The translations under genes were made by a program, and so were the position numbers. 10,127 nucleotides of DNA from Dehalococcoidia bacterium (GTDB taxonomy: Bacteria > Chloroflexota > Dehalococcoidia > UBA3495): contig PCAH01000092.1 of assembly GCA_002730485.1 (NCBI GenBank), positions 1 through 10,127 of the forward strand, given 5' to 3'. Shown here piece after piece: positions 1 through 6,890 of this stretch. Under the pieces are notes generated by a model, which saw only the letters and a program-made list of their open reading frames with translations, was not told where the DNA came from and did not search any database. Within the stretch, counting starts at the first letter, position 1, and each line of letters opens with the position of its first letter.

Positions 1-30
1 AATTCGGGACAAAAGGATCGAGCGCAGAGA

Positions 31-990
31 ATGACTCTTGATGTTCAAACCCCAAGCACTTCGTTGTTGCCAAACATGATCTCAGACCTCCTCAACCACG
101 GCGACCCGGCACACATCGCACTCATCTCCCCCAACGGCCCAGTCCTAACCTACGGTTCTCTCAAATGTCAGGTGGAAGTCCTTGCCAGCAAGCTGAATTC
201 CTTTGGGATCGGCCGCGGCGACCGCGTCGCCACCGTGCTCCCCAGCGGAGTGGAGAACATCGTTTCGTTTCTAGCGGTGACCGCCTCGGGAGCGACCGCT
301 GTTCCCCTTAACCCCGTCTACACCAAAGAGGAATTCGTCTTCTGCCTGGAAGATGCCAACGCCAAAGCTATCATCACCTCCAGCGCGGCCAGCGACGCCA
401 TAAAAGAAGCGATACCCAGCCAGATAATCGACATCAGAGTCGGCATCAACTCTGGCGGAAAGATCCGTTTTCTGAATCGGAACAAGAGCGGCTTCCCGGT
501 AGCGAGAGAACAGGTTAACGCCGAGGACGTAGCATTGGTGCTGCACACTTCAGGAACTACCAGCCGCCCCAAACGAGTGCCCATCACCCACAGAAACCTG
601 ATGGTCGGCGCGAAAAACGTAGCTGAGACCTATGAGTTAGCGCCTGACGACGTTTCTCTCTGCGTTATGCCTGTCTTCCACATCCATGGGTTGGTCGCGT
701 CGACCCTGGCCACTCTCATGTCGGGCGGCGTAGTGGTCGTGCCCCCCAAGTTCAATGCCCTGGACTTCTGGCAAACGGTGAAAGCCCAGCATGTCACCTG
801 GTACACGGCGGTCCCTACCATCCACCAAGCCCTGTTACACAGGGCCAAGAGGAACGCGGGCAGCGGCGCCATAGGCGTGGCCCGTCAGAACTTGCGCTTC
901 ATACGGTCTTGCAGCGCCCCTTCCCCCCGGAAGCCTCGATGGAAATGGAAGAGACCTTCGGCGTCCCGGTGCTGGAAGCCTACGGCATGA
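31..990 (+). CDS. Oxalate/acyl-CoA ligase (AMP-forming), N-terminal part of a frameshifted gene
   Basis: This is the N-terminal two thirds of an adenylate-forming acyl-CoA synthetase, which activates a carboxylate with ATP and transfers it to CoA. The phosphate-binding A3 motif reads HTSGTTSRPK at residues 172-181, and the segment RFIRSCSAP near residue 290 is typical of the oxalate-CoA ligase (AAE3-like) branch. The true reading frame ends near base 921; the roughly 23 codons after it are Arg/Lys/Trp-rich and do not resemble the family, while the adjacent frame continues it at once. N- and C-parts together would give about 513 residues, the usual length of the family. The residue after the A3 lysine is Arg182 where Gly is usual. 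The start at ATG 31 has no strong Shine-Dalgarno; AAGGA lies 13 bases upstream. Substrate is inferred from resemblance only; a general medium-chain acyl-CoA synthetase is the alternative. Confidence 0.8.
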   Translation: MTLDVQTPSTSLLPNMISDLLNHGDPAHIALISPNGPVLTYGSLKCQVEVLASKLNSFGIGRGDRVATVLPSGVENIVSFLAVTASGATAVPLNPVYTKEEFVFCLEDANAKAIITSSAASDAIKEAIPSQIIDIRVGINSGGKIRFLNRNKSGFPVAREQVNAEDVALVLHTSGTTSRPKRVPITHRNLMVGAKNVAETYELAPDDVSLCVMPVFHIHGLVASTLATLMSGGVVVVPPKFNALDFWQTVKAQHVTWYTAVPTIHQALLHRAKRNAGSGAIGVARQNLRFIRSCSAPSPRKPRWKWKRPSASRCWKPTA

Positions 991-1571
991 CCGAAGCGAC
1001 CCATCAGGTGGCCTCAACTCCCCTTACGGGCAAACGAGTGCCGGGTTCTGTAGGAGTGGGGGCTGGAGTATCGGTCGCAATCATGGACACAGATGGCAAT
1101 TTTGAACCGGCTGGAGTGACTGGCGAAGTCGTTATCAGGGGCGACAACGTCACAAACGGCTACGAGAACAATCCCGAAGCCAACGACAACTGCTTCACCA
1201 AAGGATGGTTCCGTACCGGAGATCAAGGAGTGATGGACTCGGACGGGTATCTGCGGTTGGTTGGCCGGTTAAAGGAGATCATAATCCGGTCCGGCGAGAA
1301 CATCTCACCCAGAGAGATCGATGAAACCCTGCTGGCCCATCCGGCAGTGACCGAGGCCGTGGCCTTCGCCGTGCCCAACTCCACCCACGGAGAAGAACCC
1401 AGCGCGGCGGTGGTGGTCAGCGGGTCGGTCAAAGCCTCAGAATTGGTGGCGTTCTGTCGGGAGCGCCTGGCCGCTTTCAAGTGTCCCAAGATAATTCACA
1501 TCGTGGACGAGATTCCCAGAACCGCTACAGGCAAGGTCCAGCGCAGGATGGTTTCTGCGGCCTTGGCCTAG
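909..1571 (+). CDS. Oxalate/acyl-CoA ligase, C-terminal part of the frameshifted gene
   Basis: This frame continues the ligase that begins at base 31. It holds the rest of the adenylation domain, with the A5 motif YGMTEATH, then WFRTGD (A7) and GRLKEIIIRSGENISPREID (A8). The mobile C-terminal domain ends in TATGKVQRR, whose lysine is the adenylation catalytic residue. In the joined protein these fall near residues 318, 394, 409 and 502 of about 513. Family similarity starts around base 921, upstream of the first ATG at 939, so this is not an independent gene. The frame differs by one base from the upstream part, and adding one base in the run of six C at 923-928 would restore SAPSPPE followed by this frame. 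Without the N-terminal ATP-binding half the fragment should not be active alone. The ketopantoate-reductase-family gene follows after 61 bases on the same strand. Confidence 0.8.
   Translation: MQRPFPPEASMEMEETFGVPVLEAYGMTEATHQVASTPLTGKRVPGSVGVGAGVSVAIMDTDGNFEPAGVTGEVVIRGDNVTNGYENNPEANDNCFTKGWFRTGDQGVMDSDGYLRLVGRLKEIIIRSGENISPREIDETLLAHPAVTEAVAFAVPNSTHGEEPSAAVVVSGSVKASELVAFCRERLAAFKCPKIIHIVDEIPRTATGKVQRRMVSAALA
917..929 (+). other. Frameshift site in the CoA ligase
   Basis: The sequence CCCCTTCCCCCCG marks the point where family similarity moves from frame 1 to frame 3. Frame 1 carries SCSAP up to base 921 and frame 3 carries PPE from base 924. A single missing base in the C run explains it. 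The site does not fit the canonical X XXY YYZ slippery heptamer in the zero frame, so programmed -1 frameshifting is not supported. A homopolymer sequencing or assembly error, or a real slippage mutation, are the likely causes. Confidence 0.75.
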
Positions 1572-1620
1572 CACTGCCTTAAAAAGCGAAACCAGCCGAC
1601 CCGGATTTGAGCATCAAACT

Positions 1621-1625
1621 GGAGG
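1621..1625 (+). promoter_or_regulatory. Shine-Dalgarno GGAGG that fixes a TTG start
   Basis: GGAGG lies 7 bases before TTG 1633. This decides the start, because the TTG opens directly into the Rossmann strand KIAIVGAGAIG expected at the extreme N-terminus of the family. Confidence 0.75.
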
Positions 1626-1632
1626 CAGATCC

Positions 1633-2604
1633 TTGAAAATAGCTATCGTTGGAGCGGGGGCCATCGGAGCCTTCCTGGGCGCTAAGATGTCGCTCGCCGG
1701 TGATGATGTCTATCTGATTGCCCGAGGGGCCCACCTGCAAGCCATGCAGGCCAACGGCGTGAGAGTAAAGAGTCCTGAAGGCGATTTTGAAGCCCATCCC
1801 ACCGCCACCGACGACTATGAGTCGGTCGGACCGGTGGATTTTGTCTTCCTGACGGTGAAAGGCCACAGCCTGACTGACATAACTCCCAAGCTTGGGCCGC
1901 TGCTCGGCCCCGAGACAGCGGTGGTTTCAGCTCAAAACGGCATCCCATGGTGGTATTTTCAGGAGCATGGCGGGCCGCTGGACGGCACATCCATTGAGAG
2001 TGTCGACCCGGGTGGAGTCATCGCCGCAGCTATCGACCCCTCTCGCGTGATCGGCTGTATCATCTACCCATCTACGGTAATCACCAAGCCGGGAGAGATC
2101 GAGCACATTGAAGGTAACCGGTTTTCCATCGGTGAGTTGGACGGCACAAGCAGCGACCGCTGTAAAAGCCTGGCTGCAGCTCTGATCTCCGCCGGACTCA
2201 AGGCGCCGATACGCAGCCGGATCCGCCACGACCTATGGGTAAAGCTCCTGGGGAATGTGGTGTTCAACCCAATGAGCGCCCTCACGGGTGCAACTCTGGA
2301 GGAGATGGCGACCCATCCCGAATCCGGCGCCATCGCACGCGCTGTGATGGTTGAGGTGGATGAACTGGCCGAGGCTTTGGGTGTGCGCCTGCCGCTGACC
2401 ATTGACCAACGGATGGACGGTGCGCGAAAAGTCGGGGCACACAAGACATCGATGCTCCAGGACTTGGAGTCGGGCCGGCCCATGGAACTGGAAAGCGTCG
2501 TGGGGGTGGTGATCGAACTAGGAGAAAAGCTCGGGCTCCCCATGCCCCACACGAGAACCCTCTACTCCTGCACCAAGCTCCTCAGCCAGGTGCGCAACAA
2601 CTAG
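1633..2604 (+). CDS. panE: 2-dehydropantoate 2-reductase family protein (ApbA/PanE)
   Basis: Ketopantoate reductase makes pantoate from 2-dehydropantoate with NADPH, a step toward pantothenate and CoA in the cytoplasm. The 323-residue protein, slightly longer than the usual 290-310, begins with the nucleotide-binding GAGAIG at residues 7-12. It then shows AQNG with Asn102, HDLWVKLLGNVVFNP with Lys204 and Asn208, and PMELES with Glu285. Lys204 and Glu285 match the positions of the catalytic Lys and Glu of the E. coli enzyme. The C-terminal helical domain is complete. Translation starts at TTG 1633 behind GGAGG. It lies 61 bases after the CoA ligase, with no terminator visible between them, so the two may be co-transcribed. 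Many paralogues of this family sit in catabolic clusters and reduce other 2-oxo acids, so a true role in pantothenate synthesis is likely but not certain; the family call itself is strong. Confidence 0.87.
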   Translation: MKIAIVGAGAIGAFLGAKMSLAGDDVYLIARGAHLQAMQANGVRVKSPEGDFEAHPTATDDYESVGPVDFVFLTVKGHSLTDITPKLGPLLGPETAVVSAQNGIPWWYFQEHGGPLDGTSIESVDPGGVIAAAIDPSRVIGCIIYPSTVITKPGEIEHIEGNRFSIGELDGTSSDRCKSLAAALISAGLKAPIRSRIRHDLWVKLLGNVVFNPMSALTGATLEEMATHPESGAIARAVMVEVDELAEALGVRLPLTIDQRMDGARKVGAHKTSMLQDLESGRPMELESVVGVVIELGEKLGLPMPHTRTLYSCTKLLSQVRNN

Positions 2605-2628
2605 AGCGTCCCACCTCTTCAACACGTC

Positions 2629-2648
2629 ATTCCTGCGAAGCCAGGAAT
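2629..2648. repeat. Short hairpin repeat ATTCCTG...CAGGAAT
   Basis: The 7-base arms ATTCCTG and CAGGAAT flank the 6-base loop CGAAGC. This is the core of a widespread intergenic repeat style in bacterial genomes (GTCATTCCTGCGAAG...). It lies 25 bases after the stop of the ketopantoate-reductase gene and could mark the 3' end of its mRNA, but no T tract follows. Confidence 0.55.
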
Positions 2649-2683
2649 CCACACATCATCCACTTTCCAGGAAATTGGATCAC

Positions 2684-2729
2684 GCGCATCCTTCGACATC
2701 CTTCCGCGGAAGGATGTCGAAGGATGCGC
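2684..2729. repeat. Perfect 46-base palindrome between convergent genes
   Basis: Bases 2684-2729 equal their own reverse complement across all 46 positions, with the centre CCGCGG at 2704-2709. Each arm is 23 bases and starts GCGCATCCTTCGACATCC. As RNA it would fold into a very stable hairpin from either strand. It sits between two convergent genes, where a bidirectional transcription end or mRNA-stabilising stem would be expected, but neither side has a T tract, so it is not a canonical intrinsic terminator. Each arm contains CATCCTTCGACA, which resembles the TTCGACAAGCTCA repeat 40 bases further on; it may have arisen from the same repeat family. Confidence 0.85.
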
Positions 2730-2772
2730 CTAAGTCACCCACCTGGTGGAGATCGCCACCCCTGTAGCGGTG

Positions 2773-2795
2773 GTTCGACAAGCTCACCATGAGCG
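2773..2795. repeat. Dispersed-type repeat TTCGACAAGCTCA...GAGC
   Basis: The segment GTTCGACAAGCTCACCATGA with flanking GCG is a sequence type that I recognise from intergenic repeats of many bacterial genomes; translated backwards it gives the familiar spurious peptide MVSLSNH. It includes a small hairpin, GCTCA-CCA-TGAGC at 2782-2794. Copy number in this genome cannot be seen from one window. Confidence 0.6.
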
Positions 2796-2848
2796 GACCT
2801 ACGCAGCAAGCAGCCAACGGACCGAAGATGAATAGTGAAGAGCGTGCC

Positions 2849-4330
2849 CTACTCCCAGGGTTTTTCCGCGGAGGCGTTCCGGCCTGAGATGCGGCCAAAG
2901 GCCAGGCATTCCCCGATGTTGCCAGTGCCCTGGTAGAGAAAACTGTAGATCGAACCAAGCTCTCCGGCGCTGTAGAGTCTGGGCAGCGGGGTGCCATCTG
3001 GTCGCACCACCTGACCCTTGCCATTTCGCCTGGGCCCACCCTGGGTGTTCAGCATGGACGGCGATAGTTCCAACGCAAAAAACGGGCCCTCCGCAACCGG
3101 CTCCAGCATCATAGTCCGGCCAAAGACGGTGTCTTCTCCGGCGGCGGAGTCCTTATTCCATCTGCTGACCGTGCTCTCCAAAGTTGACGCGTCCAAACCA
3201 ATAGATTGGGCCAACTCGCCGATGGTATCCGCCTTCTTGATCCAGCCCCTGGCCAGCTCGGCCGTATTGTCGTCGCTCCAGTCATAACGGTCGACCATCG
3301 TGTTCCAGCCAGCTTTGGGGTCTTTATCGTAGAGAGGCCCAGAGGCAAACATCTTGTGGTCGAAGATCATGTACATGGGACACGGCGTCGACAGCGGCCC
3401 CCAGCGGCCCGACTCGTACACCTTGCCGTGGGAGGTCTTTCGTTTTTCGTCGGCGAACCTATTGGCATCCGGTCCGACCACGACCATGCCGCCGTCCAAC
3501 ACCTTGGAGAAGTGCAGCGCGACCATAGAGAAGGTCGTGCGGTATTCCGGCACTTTCAACGCCATGGAAGGACCGGCATAGTTGTTCATGTGCCAGAGGT
3601 CAGCGCCGACTTCCATGGCCATGGTTACGCCGTCACCTTCGTTGTGGGGCGAGCCCGATGTATAGCAATACGGCAGACCAGGAAGGTAATTCCTGATCAT
3701 TTCCTGGTTGTTCTCAAAGCCGCCGCAGGTTAGGATTACGGCCCGGTTGGCCTTCACGTAGACCTGTTTTCCGCCCTGCTCGACCCTCACACCCACGATC
3801 TCGCCGGTTCCGTTGCGCTGTATCAGCTCCCTGGCCGGAGACTCATACATGACCTCGATCTCTCTTTCGTCCACAACCCGCTTGAACAACAGCCAGGTGT
3901 TGGAATAGCCAACCACCGGCCCCTCGTGGAACTTGTGGGTGCTGCCGCTACCCGGAAACTGTGGGAACTCGATTCCTTCCGGTGGGTGTTGGTGCTCTTG
4001 AGGGTCACCGCCGATGCTGCTGAGCCAGTCATTGTTCTGACCGATCTCGTCGGCCCACGCCTGTACCACGTCGTCCGCGACGGCGAAAGGCCCGCAGAGG
4101 GCGTTGAAGTACTCGATGGCATCCTCCCGGGGCGAGGCGTTCAAGTAGCCCTGACCCGCAACCCTGGTATTGCCGCCTTCCTCTCCCTTGGGAGCCTTTT
4201 CCACCATCAACACCGACGCACCGGCGTTCTGGGCCGTGATGGCTGCTGCAGCTCCCGCGCCGCCAAAGCCAACTACGACCACGTCTGCTTCTCTATCCCA
4301 TTGTGTGGGAATCTCACCGCGATTCGACAT
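2849..4330 (-). CDS. FAD-binding flavoprotein oxidoreductase (FAD_binding_2; fumarate reductase/3-ketosteroid dehydrogenase superfamily)
   Basis: This 493-residue protein belongs to the soluble flavoprotein family that includes fumarate and urocanate reductases, tricarballylate dehydrogenase and 3-ketosteroid 1-dehydrogenase. It has the N-terminal ADP-binding fold VVVVGFGGAGAAAA, with GxGxxG at residues 21-26 and the ribose-binding Glu44 in VEKAP, followed by GGNTRVAGQG. The C-terminal FAD-contact region reads LYSAGELGSIYSFLYQGTGN and then GECLAFGRISGRNA. The segment NTQGGPRRNGKG replaces the HTMGG-type motif of true fumarate reductases, so the substrate-binding His is absent there and fumarate is unlikely to be the substrate. 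No signal peptide or haem motif is visible, so it is probably cytoplasmic. ATG 4330 has GAGGA 5 bases upstream. It is the last gene of the minus-strand run, 96 bases after the phosphodiesterase. The reaction and substrate are unknown. Confidence 0.88.
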   Translation of the reverse strand: MSNRGEIPTQWDREADVVVVGFGGAGAAAAITAQNAGASVLMVEKAPKGEEGGNTRVAGQGYLNASPREDAIEYFNALCGPFAVADDVVQAWADEIGQNNDWLSSIGGDPQEHQHPPEGIEFPQFPGSGSTHKFHEGPVVGYSNTWLLFKRVVDEREIEVMYESPARELIQRNGTGEIVGVRVEQGGKQVYVKANRAVILTCGGFENNQEMIRNYLPGLPYCYTSGSPHNEGDGVTMAMEVGADLWHMNNYAGPSMALKVPEYRTTFSMVALHFSKVLDGGMVVVGPDANRFADEKRKTSHGKVYESGRWGPLSTPCPMYMIFDHKMFASGPLYDKDPKAGWNTMVDRYDWSDDNTAELARGWIKKADTIGELAQSIGLDASTLESTVSRWNKDSAAGEDTVFGRTMMLEPVAEGPFFALELSPSMLNTQGGPRRNGKGQVVRPDGTPLPRLYSAGELGSIYSFLYQGTGNIGECLAFGRISGRNASAEKPWE

Positions 4331-4348
4331 CTACATCCTCAAATGGTC

Positions 4349-4367
4349 TGGGGACAGATCATCCCCA
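4349..4367 (-). promoter_or_regulatory. Leader hairpin before the flavoprotein gene
   Basis: The arms TGGGGA (4349-4354) and TCCCCA (4362-4367) pair across a 7-base loop, in the 5' leader of the flavoprotein mRNA just before its Shine-Dalgarno. Function is unknown; it could be chance. Confidence 0.3.
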
Positions 4368-4388
4368 AACAAAAATTACGTGCCCAAT

Positions 4389-4410
4389 ATATCAGGATTC
4401 GGCCTGATAT
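4389..4410 (-). terminator. Possible weak hairpin terminator or attenuator after the phosphodiesterase gene
   Basis: The 8-base arms ATATCAGG and CCTGATAT flank a 6-base loop, 16 bases after the phosphodiesterase stop codon on the minus strand. A run of five T occurs downstream on that strand but is separated from the stem by about 14 bases, so termination would be inefficient at best. A TATATT hexamer (minus strand, 4386-4391) could instead serve as a -10 box for the flavoprotein gene. Confidence 0.3.
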
Positions 4411-4426
4411 TTACTTTAACCAGGCG

Positions 4427-5866
4427 TTAACCCAGGCTATTGCCCTCATCCACATACGAGGTCGTTCCCACCGTGGATATCTTAATCCGCTGCTTGTAGG
4501 TTTTATCGCCCAGGTTATGCTCGGCATCGTGTAGTTCCACGATCCAGCCCACCTCACTGGGTCCGCCCTCAAGGGCTTCTTCCAGGACTCTGCCGTGCAT
4601 GCCCTCGCCACCCGACAATCCCAGGATCCTCAGGATGGTGGGGGCGACATCATAGTTTCCCGATGGCGTATCCAGTTTCACGTTGGACTTAAAGCTTGGG
4701 CCTCTGGCGAACAGTATGTTATTCATCTCATGTTTGCTCATGGAACCGTGCTGGCCGGTGCCCGGCTCCCCGTAGGTGGAGTAGGCGGTCCCGGAGTATC
4801 CGGCATCGTTGGTATTTGAGTCCCACCGGAAGGACATGGTCAATTCAGGCACCCGCGGGCCCTCGTTGCCCACCAAGGAGGCAGGCAGCGTTCCAGGGAT
4901 ACCGGCAACGGCGTCTGACGCTGTGATGGTACCGCACCAGGGTTGGGACATGAGCCAGGCGGCCAGCCGTTTGGTGGTGTCCAGATCGCCTGGTTGGGTG
5001 TAGAAGAGGGCTGCGCCTCCGTTCTGGGCCACAACCACTCCCCCCTCCTCCCCACCAGGGGCGAATCCAGCCTCATATACCAACGCTTCCACGCCCGCAA
5101 CCCCGGAGATGGTCGAGTAACCATGGTCTGACGCCACGATGATGTCGGTATCCTCGGCACGTCCCGATTCCCTCAGCCACTGCAGCATTTCTCCAAACTG
5201 ACCGTCGGCCTCTTTGATGGAAGTGTCCGACAGATCAGAACCAACTCCAGCGGCATGCTGGGCTTTGTCCGGCTCCGAGGACCAGATCAATGCCACAGCG
5301 GGTTCACGCTCAGGGAGCACGTATTCAGTCATGATCCGGGTGGCATGGGCCATCCTCATGGTGTTGGGCCTGGCTTCTTCCGGCCAGGGTCCAAACCGGT
5401 CAACCAGAGATTCGTGGAGGTCAGCAGGCAAGGCAAAAGTGGGGTGTATCGTCGCGCCGCCTGAGTCTTCTGCGGTGGGATTATGGAGGTACATGTTGCC
5501 GCTGGTCCCGACGCCGATGGCCACGTATTCCTTGCCATGCTCGGCGAGTATCTGCCCCAGCGTAGGTGCCAACAGGACTGGAACGCCCGACTTGGCCACC
5601 TGGGCCAGTTCCGGCTCCATAGCCGGCATGGCTTTGTCAGCGTCAAATTCTCTGATCATCAGGCGGTTCCCCGCCAGACCGTGGCCGCCTGAGGTCATCC
5701 CTGTCACCATGCTGGAGGCGTTGACCCTGGTCACGGTTGGGAACACCGCGTGGTGGTTGGTAAACGTGACTCCCTCTGCGGCAAAGGCCGACAGGTTCGG
5801 CATCAACCGAGGATTCACCTGGGCGGGTTGGAGTCCGTCGAATATGAAGACCAATACTGATGACAT
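4427..5866 (-). CDS. Alkaline-phosphatase-superfamily phosphodiesterase (type I phosphodiesterase/nucleotide pyrophosphatase family)
   Basis: This 479-residue protein belongs to the PF01663-type hydrolases, two-metal enzymes that cleave phosphodiester, pyrophosphate or phosphonate substrates. The full metal and nucleophile set can be read: Asp10 in FIFDGL, Thr46 in PTVTRVNASSMVTG (the nucleophile position of nucleotide pyrophosphatases), Asp200 and His204 in EPDKAQH, Asp247-His248 in ASDHGY, and His373 in GTGQHGSM. GGHGLAGN follows the nucleophile loop, as in the family. The protein opens directly with the first beta strand, without signal peptide or membrane anchor, so it should be cytoplasmic, unlike most secreted relatives. 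The ATG at 5866 lies 16 bases after the LLM oxidoreductase stop, with a weak GAGAG ribosome site, so they are probably co-transcribed. The substrate cannot be told; phosphonoacetate-hydrolase-like or nucleotide pyrophosphatase activity are the main options. Confidence 0.87.
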   Translation of the reverse strand: MSSVLVFIFDGLQPAQVNPRLMPNLSAFAAEGVTFTNHHAVFPTVTRVNASSMVTGMTSGGHGLAGNRLMIREFDADKAMPAMEPELAQVAKSGVPVLLAPTLGQILAEHGKEYVAIGVGTSGNMYLHNPTAEDSGGATIHPTFALPADLHESLVDRFGPWPEEARPNTMRMAHATRIMTEYVLPEREPAVALIWSSEPDKAQHAAGVGSDLSDTSIKEADGQFGEMLQWLRESGRAEDTDIIVASDHGYSTISGVAGVEALVYEAGFAPGGEEGGVVVAQNGGAALFYTQPGDLDTTKRLAAWLMSQPWCGTITASDAVAGIPGTLPASLVGNEGPRVPELTMSFRWDSNTNDAGYSGTAYSTYGEPGTGQHGSMSKHEMNNILFARGPSFKSNVKLDTPSGNYDVAPTILRILGLSGGEGMHGRVLEEALEGGPSEVGWIVELHDAEHNLGDKTYKQRIKISTVGTTSYVDEGNSLG

Positions 5867-5882
5867 GGCTCTCTCGCTTTGT

Positions 5883-6884
5883 TTAGTTTCGGCTGGGTGC
5901 CACGGCTTTGATGGTGCGCTCGTAGGACTCTTTCAGATCGCCAACGGACACCGGAGCGATGATGGGCTTTGTAAGTCCCATGGCGCGCAATTCTTCGATT
6001 CTGGCCAGGCAAACTTCCGCCGGACCGACCACACCCACTTCCGCTTGCATTGACTCACTGATCGCTGCGGCCGCGTTTGGATCGTAGGCGTGGTCCCTCC
6101 CCAACGGAGCATGCTCCATCTCGGCCACAAACCCGGTATTGCGGAAGAAATTCTGGTAGTGGACGCTGCTGGCATATCGGGCTATCTGCCTCTGCAAACT
6201 GGCCCGACCGGCTGGAATGTCGTCTGTGACAGCAACCCGAAGGTACCCTGAGATGGCAACTTCCGAAGGGTCACGACCCGCCTTGGCTGCGCCGTCCCGA
6301 ACTCTTTGGATCGCCTCTTCCAGATAATGGGCGGCGGTCCAACTGAGCAATACGCCGTCGGCCACCTCCCCCGCCAACTCCAGCATACGCGGGCCTAGAG
6401 CTGCAATGTAGATGAGTAATTTGTCTTTGGGTGCTGAATCGCCCAAGGAGACGCCGCTCACTGAAATAGCCTTGCCCGAATGACTGACTTTCTCACCCTG
6501 TAACAGGCCACGCACGATGTGAATCAGGTCGCGCAGGTGTTCTGTGGGCTTCTCGTACTTCAGTCCGTGCCCGTCCTCCACCGCCGTGCGGTTGCCAACG
6601 CCCAGGCCCAAGATGAAACGGTCATCAGAAGCGGCGGCCAGACCAGCCGATGACATGGCAGTGATCAAAGGCGACCTGGAGAACATGGGTAGTATCCCAG
6701 TTCCCAGACCAATCTGACTGGTCGCGGTGGCGATGGCCGTCAATTGGGTCAGCGAGTCCCGCCCGGTGCCTTCGGTCATCCAGAGTTCGCCGTAGCCGTG
6801 TTCTTCGGCCAGCACTCCCAAGGATTGAATGTCGGCTACGCTCAATTGGGCCTCGTTCCCCAACCTGATTCCTAGAAAGGACAT
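5883..6884 (-). CDS. LLM-class (luciferase-like) flavin- or F420-dependent oxidoreductase
   Basis: This 333-residue protein belongs to the bacterial-luciferase-like family, TIM-barrel enzymes that use FMN or coenzyme F420 to oxidise small organic substrates. Family features include the opening strand LGIRLG, LAEEHGYGELWMTEGTGRD near residues 25-43, the repeated SQIGLGTGILPMFSRSP near 56-72, and DDRFILGLGVGN at 87-98. I start it at ATG 6884 because GGAG lies 6 bases upstream (6891-6894) and the family N-terminus begins there. The frame stays open to 7127, but that stretch is Pro/Arg-rich and overlaps the DNA glycosylase gene in another frame. It begins 29 bases after the AlkA-like gene and is followed after 16 bases by the phosphodiesterase. 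The GLGTG...RSP pattern is common in F420-dependent members, but the cofactor cannot be settled here. The substrate is unknown. Confidence 0.87.
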   Translation of the reverse strand: MSFLGIRLGNEAQLSVADIQSLGVLAEEHGYGELWMTEGTGRDSLTQLTAIATATSQIGLGTGILPMFSRSPLITAMSSAGLAAASDDRFILGLGVGNRTAVEDGHGLKYEKPTEHLRDLIHIVRGLLQGEKVSHSGKAISVSGVSLGDSAPKDKLLIYIAALGPRMLELAGEVADGVLLSWTAAHYLEEAIQRVRDGAAKAGRDPSEVAISGYLRVAVTDDIPAGRASLQRQIARYASSVHYQNFFRNTGFVAEMEHAPLGRDHAYDPNAAAAISESMQAEVGVVGPAEVCLARIEELRAMGLTKPIIAPVSVGDLKESYERTIKAVAPSRN

Positions 6885-6890
6885 TTCACG

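Larger units (their letters stand above)
2605..2848. other. Non-coding gap between convergent genes
   Basis: This 244-base gap separates the stop of the plus-strand pair from the stop of the minus-strand run. It holds three hairpin-forming repeats (2629-2648, 2684-2729, 2773-2795) and no supported gene. The open frame that crosses it on the minus strand is made of repeat-derived sequence. Confidence 0.7.

Noticed and set aside
917..929. Programmed -1 ribosomal frameshifting in the CoA ligase
   Set aside because: No heptamer in the zero frame matches X XXY YYZ, and I see no clear downstream stem; a missing base in a C run is simpler.
2680..3039. 119-residue minus-strand open frame across the repeat cluster
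   Set aside because: It contains the typical spurious peptide MVSLSNH from the dispersed repeat and overlaps the flavoprotein C-terminus in another frame.
3926..4534. 202-residue plus-strand open frame
   Set aside because: It is antisense to the flavoprotein N-terminus, the gap and the phosphodiesterase C-terminus, with no family features.
5214..6053. 279-residue plus-strand open frame
   Set aside because: It is antisense to the phosphodiesterase and the end of the LLM gene, is Ser/Gly/Ala-biased, and shows no recognisable domain.
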